Shown piece by piece: positions 25,486 to 33,881 of a stretch of DNA of 64,000 bases. The stretch is from JBHOQS01 sp042408875 (GTDB lineage Bacteria; Chloroflexota; UBA11872; JBHOQS01), in the NCBI GenBank assembly GCA_042408875.1, contig JBHOQS010000027.1:372001-436000 (forward strand), written 5' to 3'. The notes under the pieces are model-generated. The model had not been told where the DNA came from, did not search any database, and saw nothing but the letters and a program-made list of their open reading frames with translations. The translations under genes and the position numbers were made by a program. The stretch's first letter is position 1; every line of letters starts with the position of its first letter.

Positions 25486-26478
25486 CTATGCTCCGACCGT
25501 CGCCAGCGCTCGCTCGGCCGCTCGCTGGGCCAGGTACCACGCCACCGTGCGGCGCAGGCCCACCTCAAACGGCGTGGTGGCGCGAAAGCCGAACCACTGC
25601 TCGGCGCGGCTGGTGTCCAGCTTGCGCCGCGGCTGCCCGTTCGGCTTGGTGGTGTCCCACACAATGCGCCCACGAAAGCCAGTGGCCCGCGCTACCTCCG
25701 CCACCAGGTCCTTGATGCTGATCTCAAACGCCGAGCCTAGGTTCACCGGCTCGCTGGCGTTGTAGCGCTCCGCCGCCAGCACGATGCCTTCGGCGGCGTC
25801 CTCCACGTACAGGAACTCCCGCGTGGTCGTGCCGTCGCCCCACACTACGATGTGGTCGGCCCCCGCCTCGCGGGCATCCACGCACTTCCTGATCAGCGCC
25901 GGAATGACGTGTGAACTCTCCGGATCAAAGTTGTCCCCCGGCCCGTAGAGGTTGGTCGGCATCAGGAAAATGCTGTTGAAGCCGTACTGCTGCCGATAGG
26001 CTTGGCTCTGCACCAGCAGCATCTTCTTGGCCAGGCCGTAGGGCGCATTGGTCTCTTCTGGATAGCCCTCCCACAGATGCTCTTCCCGAAACGGCACCGG
26101 GGTGTACTTGGGATAGCAGCAGATGGTGCCCAGGGCCACGAACTTCTGCACCCCGGCCTGCCAACACTCGTGCAGCAGCGGCACGCTCATCATCAGGTTG
26201 TCGTAGAAGAACTCCGCCGGATGGGCGCGGTTGGCCCCGATACCCCCCACGCGGGCGGCCAGGTGGATCACCAGATCGGGCCGCACGTCTGCCAGCAGCC
26301 GCCGGATGGCGGCGAGGTCGCGCAGGTCGTAGTCGCAGCTGCGGGGCACGAACACGTCGGTGGCGCCGCGCTCCTGGAGCTTCTGCACCACCCACCGGCC
26401 CAGGAAGCCGGCGCCCCCAGTGACCACCACCCGCTTGCCTGCCCAGAAACTCCGGCTCTCGGGCCAGGAACTGCTCAT
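25486..26478 (-). CDS. fcl: GDP-L-fucose synthase
   Basis: 330-residue extended SDR that converts GDP-4-keto-6-deoxymannose to GDP-L-fucose with NADPH. Features: VVVTGGAGFLGRWVVQKL (dinucleotide binding), DLVIHLAARVGGIGANRAHP, FVALGTICCYPKYTPVPF, the catalytic motif YGLAKK, and NLYGPGDNFDPESSHVIPAL, which is characteristic of WcaG/Fcl. ATG 26478 has GGCGG 8 bases upstream. It heads the group of minus-strand polysaccharide genes running down to 18992. GDP-mannose 4,6-dehydratase (gmd) is not in the window. Confidence 0.93.
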   Translation of the reverse strand: MSSSWPESRSFWAGKRVVVTGGAGFLGRWVVQKLQERGATDVFVPRSCDYDLRDLAAIRRLLADVRPDLVIHLAARVGGIGANRAHPAEFFYDNLMMSVPLLHECWQAGVQKFVALGTICCYPKYTPVPFREEHLWEGYPEETNAPYGLAKKMLLVQSQAYRQQYGFNSIFLMPTNLYGPGDNFDPESSHVIPALIRKCVDAREAGADHIVVWGDGTTTREFLYVEDAAEGIVLAAERYNASEPVNLGSAFEISIKDLVAEVARATGFRGRIVWDTTKPNGQPRRKLDTSRAEQWFGFRATTPFEVGLRRTVAWYLAQRAAERALATVGA

Positions 26479-26504
26479 GCGCACAACCGCCTTTCGGAAC
26501 GAAT

Positions 26505-26565
26505 GCGTAAGACTGATGCGTATGATGTGTAAGTAATAAGTAAGTAATATAATGTGTAAGATGAA
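26505..26565 (-). repeat. AT-rich low-complexity leader upstream of fcl
   Basis: Repeats of GTAAGTAAT/GTGTAAG type, beginning 27 bases before the fcl ATG. It may contain the promoter (ATTATATT on the minus strand) but no clear -35 is visible. Confidence 0.5.
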
Positions 26566-26720
26566 TGCGTACAGCTGCGTACAGCGTACTACGTAGGTAC
26601 GGGCGGACCACCGCGTCGCCCAGCCCGCTGCGTAGTGCGTAGTGCGTAGGGACAGATGCCCGTTTCGGACCAGACAGACTCATCGGGGCAGGCTCCACAC
26701 CCGGCCTGTGCACCCCACGC

Positions 26721-26783
26721 CCCAGGTGCCCACACCAGGACGCCCCAGGGCACCCACAACCCAGGGCACTCACAACCCAGGGG
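26721..26783. repeat. 16-bp minisatellite
   Basis: CCCAGGGCACCCACAA (26744-26759) is followed directly by CCCAGGGCACTCACAA and a third partial copy. A diverged copy (CCCAGGTGCCCACACC) lies just upstream. Confidence 0.75.
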
Positions 26784-27098
26784 TGACCCTACCACTACTA
26801 CCACGTATTCTGGGTCCTGGGCTGATGGGGGACAAGCGTGCACGCACTTCCGGCTAGGACGATTGGGGTTGCGCGTGACCGGTGCTGCGGCGCCGCTGTG
26901 TCCGTCCCCCGCTGGCGCAGGCTGCTGCACCGTGTGGTGGCACTCATGTGGTGGCACTCAGTTGGTAACATGTGCCGATAACCGGCGCTGCCCAACACCC
27001 GATGGAACACCAGGAAGCATAGCGCAGCATCATGTACTGCGCTAGAGTAGACCTGCGGGTGACGTGGTGTCATTCTCCCGCATGGCCCATAGGGGTTT

Positions 27099-29732
27099 TT
27101 ACCCATCGCGTCTAGCCGGAGCGGGGACGGCCGGGGCTAGCAAAGCGTCGATCGCGTCGAGCTGGCGGGCTCGCCGGGCGGCTTCATCGAGGTCGGCGGC
27201 AGTGCCGCGCCGGCGCAATGCGGCGATAAGGGTGCGCAGGGCGTCCTGCTGTTCAGGCAGGCCGGCGCTGATGTCCAGGACGCTCACCTGGGGCAGCTCC
27301 GGGGGCAGGAGCATCGGGCGGCGCCACACGTCGCGCCCATAGCCAGCATACACCACGGTGCGGCCGAGTGCCTGCTGATACTCGGCGATGGCGCGATCGA
27401 GGTCACCGCGGGCCTCGGCCACGCGGCCCAGCACCGCGTGCACGGCCGGGTCATACAGGCCGGAGAATACGAGGGTATCGGCGGAGACGAACCGGGCCAT
27501 GCGGGCGGCGTGCTCGGCGCAGTCAAGATCACCGGCGAGCAGGCAGGCCCGGGCCATGCCCAGGTACGGTCCGGGCTCGCGGGCATGGCGCGCGGCCTCC
27601 TGGAACGCGGCCAGAGCGGCAGTGGCATCCCCGCGTTCCAGGGCGAGACGGCCCGCCAGCACAGGATCGGTGACGGCGCCGGCCGCCGCGGGGTCGCCGG
27701 CGGCCAGGGCGAGCGCCTGCCGGCAGCTCTGGCGGGCCCAGGGCGGGCGGCCGAGGCAGTGCGCGCCGGCCTGCTGCTGGATGCGCTCCCAGGCGGCCCG
27801 GCGGAACTCGCTCAGACGCCAGAAGATGGAGCGGGCTAGCTCGGGCCGGCGGGACAAGCCCTCGGCATACGCTTCAATGGCCTCGTCGAAGCGGTCGACG
27901 GCCTCCAGGTACCGGCCCAGGGCAATAGCGTAGCGCGGCTGCCGCGGGTCGAGCGCGGCGGCGCGGGCCATCTCGGCGATGGCCTCGTCATAGTGACCGG
28001 CCTGCCACAGCAGCGCGGCCAGGTTGGCGCGATTCGTGGCGAAGTTGGGCTCGGTGGCCAGGCCGCGGCGCAAAGCAGCGATGGCGCGGTCCAGCAGCAC
28101 CGGATCGGAACGCTCTGCTGCCAGCATGGCGTAGGCCATGCCTGCCTGCTGGTGATAGATGCCTAGCCGCGGGTCGAGCACGGCCGCCCGTTCGAGCGCG
28201 GCTGCAGCGGCAGGCCAGTCCCGCTTGGCTGCGGCCGCAAGGGCGGCCTCCTGCGTGGCGCGAGCGCGCTCGGGCCAGAGGCCGACGGCCAGGGCACCCA
28301 GGTAGGTCAGCAGGATGGCGGCCAGGGTCCCGCGCAGCGCCAGGCGGTGCCGCCCCGGGGCCTCCTGCCCGGGGCGCGCCGGGTGGGCCAAGCCCGCGAC
28401 CAGGGCGGCGAAGACCAGGGTTTGCCAGAGGATGGCCGGGGAGTTCAGGAACGAATTGACCAGGCTGTGCACGCCCAGCGCGGCCAGGCCGGCGCAGGCG
28501 GCAGCAAAGAGCCACCAGTCAGGCGTCTGCCGCACCCGGGGCCAGGCGCGGCGGGCCTGGAGCGTCAGCGCGCCGGTCAACCAGAGCAGTGCCAGCAGGC
28601 CAGCCAGGCCCATCTCGGCGCCTACCTGCAGGTAGGCGTTGTGGGCGTGCTCGTGCAACTCGTCCACGTATTCAGGGCGCCAGGTCGCCAGCATGGCCTG
28701 ACCGAAGGTCTCCGGCCCGCTGCCGGACGGCAGGTGGCGCAGCATCGTGACGATGGCGACGCGCCAGAACTCCGTGCGCATGACATCGCTGCTGAGCGTG
28801 CGACCGTGCAGGCCCGGCAGGGTCAGGGCAACGAGCGCAGCCAGCGTCCCGGCCGCGGCCAGCGCGCCGAGCAGTGCCGTGCGCGGGCGGGCACGCAGGA
28901 CTTGCCGCAGCCGGGACACATCACGGCGGGAGGCCCAGGCGGCCAGCAGCGCTGCGGCGCCGGCCGCGGCGCCCCGCCACCCGCCCCGGGAGTACGTCTG
29001 CCAGATGGCCAAGCCCGTGACGACGAGGTAGGCGCTCCACCCCAGCCGAGCGATCCCGCGCGCTTGCAGCCACTTTCCCCCAGCCAGGGTCAGGGCAAAG
29101 TTCAGGAACGCCGCAAAGATGTTGGGCCACATCAGCGGGTCGCCGATGCGCAGGCGAACGGGCGGGACCGGCCTGGTCCACCCGGCCAGCTCCAGCCAGC
29201 CATCGTGGGGCCAGAAGATGTGCAGGCCGACGTACCAGTCCGGCAAGGTGAACAGGGCAACGAAGGCAAACACCAGCGCGATGCTGAGGGTAGTGCTGAC
29301 TACCAGGCGGCGGTGCACCGGCACGGAGAGACAGTCGAGCAGAGCATAGAAGCCCAGCAGTAGCGTGGCGGTAGCGAAGACGCTCTCCACGGAGAGCCGC
29401 GGGTCGGTGGAGCGGGCCAGGCTGGCGGCGTAGGCGAAGGCAAGGGCGAAGAGCGGCAGCTCCAGGCCGCTGCGGCGCAGGCGCTCACCCCGCCACAGCT
29501 TGGCCAGTAGCCAGGCGGCCGGCGGAACGGCTACGGCCACGAGCGCGCTGGCGCGCATGGCCGAGGGCAGGCCGTAGAGATAGGGCGGGGCAAAGACCCA
29601 GAAAAGGGAAAAGAGCACGGAGCCCACCGTGCGCAGGACATACGCTCGTCTGCTCCATCCCGCGAGCCCAGCGGATGCCGTGAAGCAGGGGAAACGGCCG
29701 GCGACCGCCGGGGAGGTCAGTGACTGATGCAT
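27099..29732 (-). CDS. O-antigen ligase/polymerase-like membrane protein with C-terminal TPR repeats (second copy)
   Basis: 877 residues, the same architecture as the protein at 7600-10233. The N-terminal half has many TM helices and the ligase loop SGPETFGQAMLATWRPEY with HAHNAYLQVGAEMGLAG. The C-terminal half is TPR repeats such as AIAEMARAAALDPRQPRY and AIEAYAEGLSRRPELARS, nearly identical to the first copy. It probably polymerises or ligates a different glycan. ATG 29732 is used. It is divergent from the second sugar transferase at 30091, whereas in the first pair the two genes point the same way. Confidence 0.9.
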   Translation of the reverse strand: MHQSLTSPAVAGRFPCFTASAGLAGWSRRAYVLRTVGSVLFSLFWVFAPPYLYGLPSAMRASALVAVAVPPAAWLLAKLWRGERLRRSGLELPLFALAFAYAASLARSTDPRLSVESVFATATLLLGFYALLDCLSVPVHRRLVVSTTLSIALVFAFVALFTLPDWYVGLHIFWPHDGWLELAGWTRPVPPVRLRIGDPLMWPNIFAAFLNFALTLAGGKWLQARGIARLGWSAYLVVTGLAIWQTYSRGGWRGAAAGAAALLAAWASRRDVSRLRQVLRARPRTALLGALAAAGTLAALVALTLPGLHGRTLSSDVMRTEFWRVAIVTMLRHLPSGSGPETFGQAMLATWRPEYVDELHEHAHNAYLQVGAEMGLAGLLALLWLTGALTLQARRAWPRVRQTPDWWLFAAACAGLAALGVHSLVNSFLNSPAILWQTLVFAALVAGLAHPARPGQEAPGRHRLALRGTLAAILLTYLGALAVGLWPERARATQEAALAAAAKRDWPAAAAALERAAVLDPRLGIYHQQAGMAYAMLAAERSDPVLLDRAIAALRRGLATEPNFATNRANLAALLWQAGHYDEAIAEMARAAALDPRQPRYAIALGRYLEAVDRFDEAIEAYAEGLSRRPELARSIFWRLSEFRRAAWERIQQQAGAHCLGRPPWARQSCRQALALAAGDPAAAGAVTDPVLAGRLALERGDATAALAAFQEAARHAREPGPYLGMARACLLAGDLDCAEHAARMARFVSADTLVFSGLYDPAVHAVLGRVAEARGDLDRAIAEYQQALGRTVVYAGYGRDVWRRPMLLPPELPQVSVLDISAGLPEQQDALRTLIAALRRRGTAADLDEAARRARQLDAIDALLAPAVPAPARRDG

Positions 29733-30090
29733 TGCCTGGTCCTGGTGGTGCCTGGTCGTGTCTGAGCGTGCAGACGCTGGCAGCGCCGCATTCCCGGAAC
29801 GAACACCACGCCGGGGTGCTTGCTCCAGGGTATGTGGTTGGAGGCCGCGGAGGCCAGCGGCTCCCCAGAAGCGCCCAGGACTTCTGGGTCGGCCCTACCC
29901 TGCTATTCAGCTCATAGGCAGGTGGTGTGGAATCGTACGAGGGTAGGCACGAGGCCGTATGGAGACATACCGGCCGTGGGACAGGCGCGATGGGTGTGCG
30001 TACATAGTACGCGGTGGCGGTAGTACGCCGGTCATTTTGCATGGGCTTGGGTGGGGGCGGATGGGATACTAGAGGCAGGTCGGGACGCGG
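29733..30090. other. Divergent intergenic region
   Basis: About 360 bases between the two divergently transcribed paralogue-pair members. It must hold promoters for both, but I could not identify them with confidence. No gene is seen. Confidence 0.4.
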
Positions 30091-31527
30091 ATGAAGGGGT
30101 GGGTGGCGGTGTACCGGCTGCAGGAGTATCGAGCCGCATATTACCCGTATCTGGTTGATCTGCCGCTCGCGCTCGTGGCGCTAGTGCTGGCCGACCGGCT
30201 GCGGCACACGCTGGCCATCGGCCTGCCGATTGAGCCGGACACAGTGTATCTCTCGCCGCCGGTGTACGCCATTGTGGTGGCGGTATGGCTGACGCTGTAC
30301 CCTCGCCTGATGCGCGGCGAGAGGCAGCAGGCGGCGACGGCTGTCGGTGAGCTGGGCCGTATCGCCTTTGGCGTGGGCGCGGCGGCCCTGTGCGTGGCGA
30401 GCCTGTTCTATCTGGCGAAGATCGAGAACTTCTCGCGCGTGCTGTTCGGGTACTTCGCCGTCCTGACGCTGGTGCTTGTAGCGGCAGCGCGGCTGGCGTT
30501 GCGCTGGTGGTGGCGCCGCCGGGCGGCCATGGGGCGGGATGCGCGACGGGCGCTGGTGATCGGCGCGCCGGCGACGGCAGCGCGGCTGGCGGCGGCGCTG
30601 GGCGTGGAGGCGCCGGAGGTACATGTGATCGGCTACGCGGCGCCGGAGGGGCTCGGAGAGCTAGCGGGCGCGGATGGGGGCGTGCCGTGCCTGGGTCCGG
30701 CGTGCGCCTGCGCCGCGCTGGCTGAAGCGCATGAGATCGATGTGGTGTACCTGGCGCTGGAGCCGGCTCAGCGGGACCTGGCCCTGCGCTGCGTGGAGGC
30801 GCTCCAGAGCCTGCCGGTGCACGTCTACGTTGTGCCAGACTTCGTAGATCTGTTCTCAGCGCGGGCGACGCTGCACCTCGTAGGAGGCATACCGCTGTTG
30901 GGGCTGCGGGCGCCGGTGCTGACGGCCTGGGACGCTGCGGCCAAGCGGCTGTTTGATGTGGTGGTGAGCGCGGCTGTGCTGATCGCACTGGCCCCGCTCT
31001 TTGCACTGATTGCCCTCGCCATCAAGCTGGACTCCCCCGGGCCGGTCTTTTTCGTGCAGCAGCGGGCCGGCGAGAACGGGCGGTCGTTCCGCATGTACAA
31101 GTTCCGCTCGATGGTGGCCGACGCGGCGGAGCGGCTGGCCGAGGTGGTCGATGTGGGGGCACTGGCCGAGCCAGCGTACAAGCTGCGCTGTGACCCGCGG
31201 GTGACGCGGGTAGGCCGGCTGCTGCGGCGGTGGAGCCTGGACGAGCTGCCGCAGCTCTGGAACGTGCTGCGCGGGGAGATGAGTCTGGTCGGTCCGCGGC
31301 CAGAGGATGCAGCGCTGGTAGCGCGCTACACACCGTGGCAGCGCAAGCGGCTGGCGGTGAAGCCGGGGCTGACCGGACCGATGCAGGTGAACGGGCGCGG
31401 GGACCTGTCGCTGGAGGAGCGGGTACGGCTGGAGGTGCGCTACATCCAGCAATATTCGCTGTGGGAGGACATACGCTTGCTGCTGCGCACGGTGCCGGCG
31501 GTGCTATCCGGGCGGGGGGCGTATTAG
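30091..31527 (+). CDS. Polyprenyl-phosphate sugar-1-phosphate transferase (second copy)
   Basis: 478 residues, a close paralogue of the gene at 5888-7288. N-terminal TM bundle (YRAAYYPYLVDLPLALVALV), middle nucleotide-binding-like domain, and C-terminal sugar transferase domain with KLDSPGPVFFVQQRAGENG, RMYKFRSMVADAAERLAEV, DELPQLWNVLRGEMSLVG and KPGLTGPMQVNGRGDLS. It starts lipid-linked glycan synthesis at the inner membrane. ATG 30091 has AGAGGCAGG upstream; a GTG shortly after is possible. Together with 27099 it forms the second initiating-enzyme/ligase pair that bounds the polysaccharide region. Confidence 0.93.
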   Translation: MKGWVAVYRLQEYRAAYYPYLVDLPLALVALVLADRLRHTLAIGLPIEPDTVYLSPPVYAIVVAVWLTLYPRLMRGERQQAATAVGELGRIAFGVGAAALCVASLFYLAKIENFSRVLFGYFAVLTLVLVAAARLALRWWWRRRAAMGRDARRALVIGAPATAARLAAALGVEAPEVHVIGYAAPEGLGELAGADGGVPCLGPACACAALAEAHEIDVVYLALEPAQRDLALRCVEALQSLPVHVYVVPDFVDLFSARATLHLVGGIPLLGLRAPVLTAWDAAAKRLFDVVVSAAVLIALAPLFALIALAIKLDSPGPVFFVQQRAGENGRSFRMYKFRSMVADAAERLAEVVDVGALAEPAYKLRCDPRVTRVGRLLRRWSLDELPQLWNVLRGEMSLVGPRPEDAALVARYTPWQRKRLAVKPGLTGPMQVNGRGDLSLEERVRLEVRYIQQYSLWEDIRLLLRTVPAVLSGRGAY

Positions 31528-31530
31528 CTC

Positions 31531-31592
31531 TCACCCTGGCCTCTCTCCCGCCGCGGGGGAGGGGCGGAAATCTCACCCCCTGGCCCCTCGCC
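31531..31592 (-). repeat. Two copies of a GC-rich interspersed element
   Basis: On the minus strand GGGAGAGAGGCCAGGGTGAG (31531-31553 region) and GAGGGGCCAGGGGGTGAG (31569-31592 region). A third copy, GGGAGAGGGGCCGGGGG, lies at 41957. Each sits just after a gene end. Confidence 0.6.
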
Positions 31593-31761
31593 GGGCTGGG
31601 TCGGGAGGGATGAAATAGGGATGAATAATGATGCATCCTTCGAAAGTAAAGCCAAGGTGAAAGCCACAGGGTGCGTATGAGAGGCTGTGTGCTTATCGGG
31701 CAAACAGCGAGAGCTATGGATGGACCGCAGCGGCACACTCCTCAAACAGTGGCCGGTGGAC

Positions 31762-32000
31762 GAACGCGCGGTGCGCTCGCAGGTGTCTCGGGAGCGCACC
31801 GCCAGCTGCAACAGGCGGGTTCGAACGCGCGGGGCGCTCGCAGGTGTCCTGGGCAGAGCCCCGTGCGAACAGGAGCGCTTGGGTGTAGCCGCGCTTCGTG
31901 GTGCGATTGAGCGCGGAGCCCCGGGCGAACGGGAGCGCTGACACGAAGCGGGGGAGGCAACGGCACCTCTCCGCGGAGCCCCTGGGCAGGCGGGAGCGCT
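31762..32000. repeat. Degenerate array with ~60-base period
   Basis: GAACGCGCGGTGCGCTCGCA at 31762 recurs (one change) at 31823. A second motif, GAGCCCCGTGCGAACAGGAG followed by CGCT, starts at 31854 and returns in diverged form at 31914 and 31974, exactly 60 bases apart each time. Confidence 0.65.
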
Positions 32001-32213
32001 GGCACGCATTGGGGCTGCTGGCGCAGAGCTGGTCCGAGGCCTCAGCTGCCCGCGTGGTGGCGCGGGACGTCCACCCCCCGGTGTCTGAGTGAACGCGTGA
32101 GGAGCGGCAGCGGCAAGCGGCAGAAGGCAGCGCGAAAGGACGCTTCGGCTGCCATCATGGCATGACCCTGACTGCTTTTACAGCCAGTGAGGGACTTGCC
32201 CATGCCGGGCCAT

Positions 32214-32885
32214 TCAGTCGCTGTCGATGTAGAGCTCCAGGATGCTCTGATCAACGATCTCAATCAGCCCGCGGCGGACGCGGATCGCGCCGGTATCGGC
32301 TAGCAGGTGCAGCACCCGGCCGACCATCTCCCGGGCGGTGCCAATACGTAGGGCCAGCTCCTGCTGGGTGACGCGCACCTCGCCCCGGCGACCGGCAGCC
32401 TCGTACTCAGCAAGCAGTTGCTTGGCGACCCGCGCCCTGACGTGCAGGAATGCCAGGTCCTCGACCACGTTCGTCAGATAGCGGAGGCGGCGGGCGAAGA
32501 TGCGGATCACTGCCATGGCGACCTCGGGGTAGTGCTGGGCGAGGCGGAGCATATCGCCCGCGGGGATCACGAAGAGGCGCACCGGCTCGAGCGCGAGCGC
32601 GCTGGCCGGATTGGGGCCGCCGTCGAAGACAGGCACCGCGTTGAACCAGCCACCGGGGCCGATCACCTGCAGGGCGTACTCCCGGCCGGAGGGTGCGGTC
32701 TTATAGATCTTCACCCGACCGCTCTGCACGATGAACACTCCTTCGCAGGGACCACCCTCAAGGAAGATGATCTCACCCTGCTGGTATGATCGCTCGATCG
32801 CCAGCCCGCGCACGAGCGCCAGCTTGTCCACGGTCAAGGCTGAGAAGTAGGGGAGCGCCTGGAGGGGATCGGTGGCGACGGCCAT
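32214..32885 (-). CDS. Crp/Fnr-family transcriptional regulator
   Basis: 223 residues. The N-terminal cyclic-nucleotide-binding-like beta barrel (residues 10-125) includes FLEGGPCEGVFIVQSGRVKI and GREYALQVIGPGGWFNAVPV. The C-terminal winged helix-turn-helix carries VTQQELALRIGTAREMVGRV and LHLLADTGAIRVRRGLIEI. There is no cluster of cysteines as in Fnr, so an oxygen-sensing Fe-S role is unlikely; the ligand is unknown. ATG 32885 is preceded by three spaced copies of GAGGTACA, the nearest serving as ribosome-binding site, and by three perfect 14-bp AT-rich repeats. The latter suggests an unusual leader or autoregulatory region. Confidence 0.92.
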   Translation of the reverse strand: MAVATDPLQALPYFSALTVDKLALVRGLAIERSYQQGEIIFLEGGPCEGVFIVQSGRVKIYKTAPSGREYALQVIGPGGWFNAVPVFDGGPNPASALALEPVRLFVIPAGDMLRLAQHYPEVAMAVIRIFARRLRYLTNVVEDLAFLHVRARVAKQLLAEYEAAGRRGEVRVTQQELALRIGTAREMVGRVLHLLADTGAIRVRRGLIEIVDQSILELYIDSD

Positions 32886-32887
32886 TA

Positions 32888-32963
32888 TGTACCTCGCTTG
32901 TGTACCTCTGTGTACCTCATCTTAATTAATCTTTTTAATTAATCTTTTTAATTAATCTTTCTT
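32888..32963 (-). repeat. Repeated leader of the Crp/Fnr gene
   Basis: Nearest the ATG, TGTACCTC (plus-strand reading) occurs at 32888, 32101-like offset 32901 and 32911; on the coding strand this is GAGGTACA three times. Further up, TTAATTAATCTTTT is repeated at 32922, 32936 and (last base changed) 32950. Confidence 0.85.
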
Positions 32964-33060
32964 ATTACATGAAGTCTTACGTGAAGAGGCCGTGAGCCTA
33001 GAGAGCTACGCAAGGCAGGCAGGCTCCAGCGAGCTCATACGCCTGCGAGGAGCCGCCCGG

Positions 33061-33597
33061 CTAGAGGTGGCGCAGGCTCAGGCCGAGAAATACCACGATC
33101 AGAGCCAGGACAAGGTTGAGCTGGGCCAGCAGGATCACCTGGCGCCGCAGGCGCTGCATCTTCTCGGCCACGTGCGCCCGCTCCGGGCTGTCCGACGGGA
33201 GAGCGCTGAGCCGGCCGGCGTATGCTACTAGCTGCGGCCCGATGAAGAAGTCGTGCAGCACGCTGAGGCCCACGATGACACCGACCAGGGCCAGCTTGAC
33301 CAACAGCACCTGGCCAAAGCGGAGCTGCATCAGCGGCAGGCCACCCATAGTGTAGCGCACGAGCATGGCCATGCCGCTGGCCCCGATCGCTCCCAGGGCC
33401 AGCCAGCCGATGGCGCGGAAACGCCGCGCCACTGCGCCTAGGAGGGCGTAGCGCTCGGGTCCCTCAATGGCGCGGCGCAGCACTGGGTTGAGCACCAGCA
33501 CCAGAAAGAGCGTGCCGCCCAGCCACACGACGACGCCGAGCACGTGCACGTACAGCAAGAACGTCGAGAGCCAGGGAAAGCCGTCCACAGGGTTCAA
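33061..33597 (-). CDS. CopD-like integral membrane protein
   Basis: 178 residues with four TM helices (STFLLYVHVLGVVVWLGGTL, AIGWLALGAIGASGMAML, VLLVKLALVGVIVGLSVLHD, VILLAQLNLVLALIVVFLG). The pattern of His in helix one (YVHVLGVVVWLGG), arginine-rich loop (RRFRAIGWLALG), KLALV and LHDFFIGP fits the CopD family, which is linked to copper handling or haem-bearing membrane proteins. No copper operon partners are next to it, though a multicopper-oxidase remnant lies at 45450. Start at 33597. Confidence 0.8.
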   Translation of the reverse strand: MNPVDGFPWLSTFLLYVHVLGVVVWLGGTLFLVLVLNPVLRRAIEGPERYALLGAVARRFRAIGWLALGAIGASGMAMLVRYTMGGLPLMQLRFGQVLLVKLALVGVIVGLSVLHDFFIGPQLVAYAGRLSALPSDSPERAHVAEKMQRLRRQVILLAQLNLVLALIVVFLGLSLRHL

Positions 33598-33730
33598 AGG
33601 AGTCCTCCCCCGGTGGGGCGGGTTTCAACTCAGCAGCATACCAGAAGCCCAAGCCTGTTGGATCAGGAGAAACCCCTGACTCGCGTGATTAGTGCGGCCA
33701 TGCCGGGTAGCTAGACGGCCAGGCGCCGGG

Positions 33731-33736
33731 TATAAT
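33731..33736 (+). promoter_or_regulatory. Perfect TATAAT, possible -10 of the fmdB-like gene
   Basis: GGGTATAATCGCC, about 145 bases upstream of the fmdB-like ATG. No good -35 at 17-18 bases, so this is a weak candidate. Confidence 0.3.
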
Positions 33737-33833
33737 CGCCAGCGGACGCCCTAGGGATCTTCTGCCTGCAAGCGGCATGAGCCCTGGGTTATGGATTCCG
33801 CCTACAATAGACCATAAGCTAAGTTAAGACAAT

Positions 33834-33861
33834 AATTTAATTTTAAATTTAAAATTAAATT
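33834..33861. repeat. 28-bp perfect AT-only palindrome in the fmdB-like leader
   Basis: Made only of A and T, centred between 33847 and 33848 within an AT-rich run (33821-33869). It ends shortly before AAGGAGGATCGGTCATG, the ribosome-binding site and start of the zinc-ribbon gene. Confidence 0.85.
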
Positions 33862-33881
33862 TTAATTAAGGAGGATCGGTC

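Larger units (their letters stand above)
26485..27098. other. Long intergenic region with AT-rich leader and minisatellite
   Basis: About 610 bases between fcl and the second ligase gene. The fcl-proximal part (26505-26565) is low-complexity and AT-rich with repeated GTAAGTAAT-like units, unlike the surrounding DNA. A 16-bp minisatellite lies at 26721-26783. I see no convincing gene. Confidence 0.55.
31528..32213. other. Gene-free region with repeats
   Basis: About 690 bases without a convincing gene. It holds two copies of a GGGAGAGGGGCC-type element (31531-31592) and an array of degenerate repeats with a period near 60 bases (31762-32000). Small open frames here are arginine-rich and look like noise. 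Confidence 0.55.

Noticed and set aside
26721..26783. Possible CRISPR array
   Set aside because: Units are contiguous 16-mers with no spacers and no cas genes are present.
29485..30042. 185-codon minus-strand frame upstream of the second ligase gene
   Set aside because: No motif, overlaps the ligase start region in another frame; noise.
31762..32000. Possible CRISPR array or tRNA cluster
   Set aside because: Period is regular but repeats drift and intervening sequence is not unique spacer-like. The GGTTCGAAC string is not within any cloverleaf I could draw.
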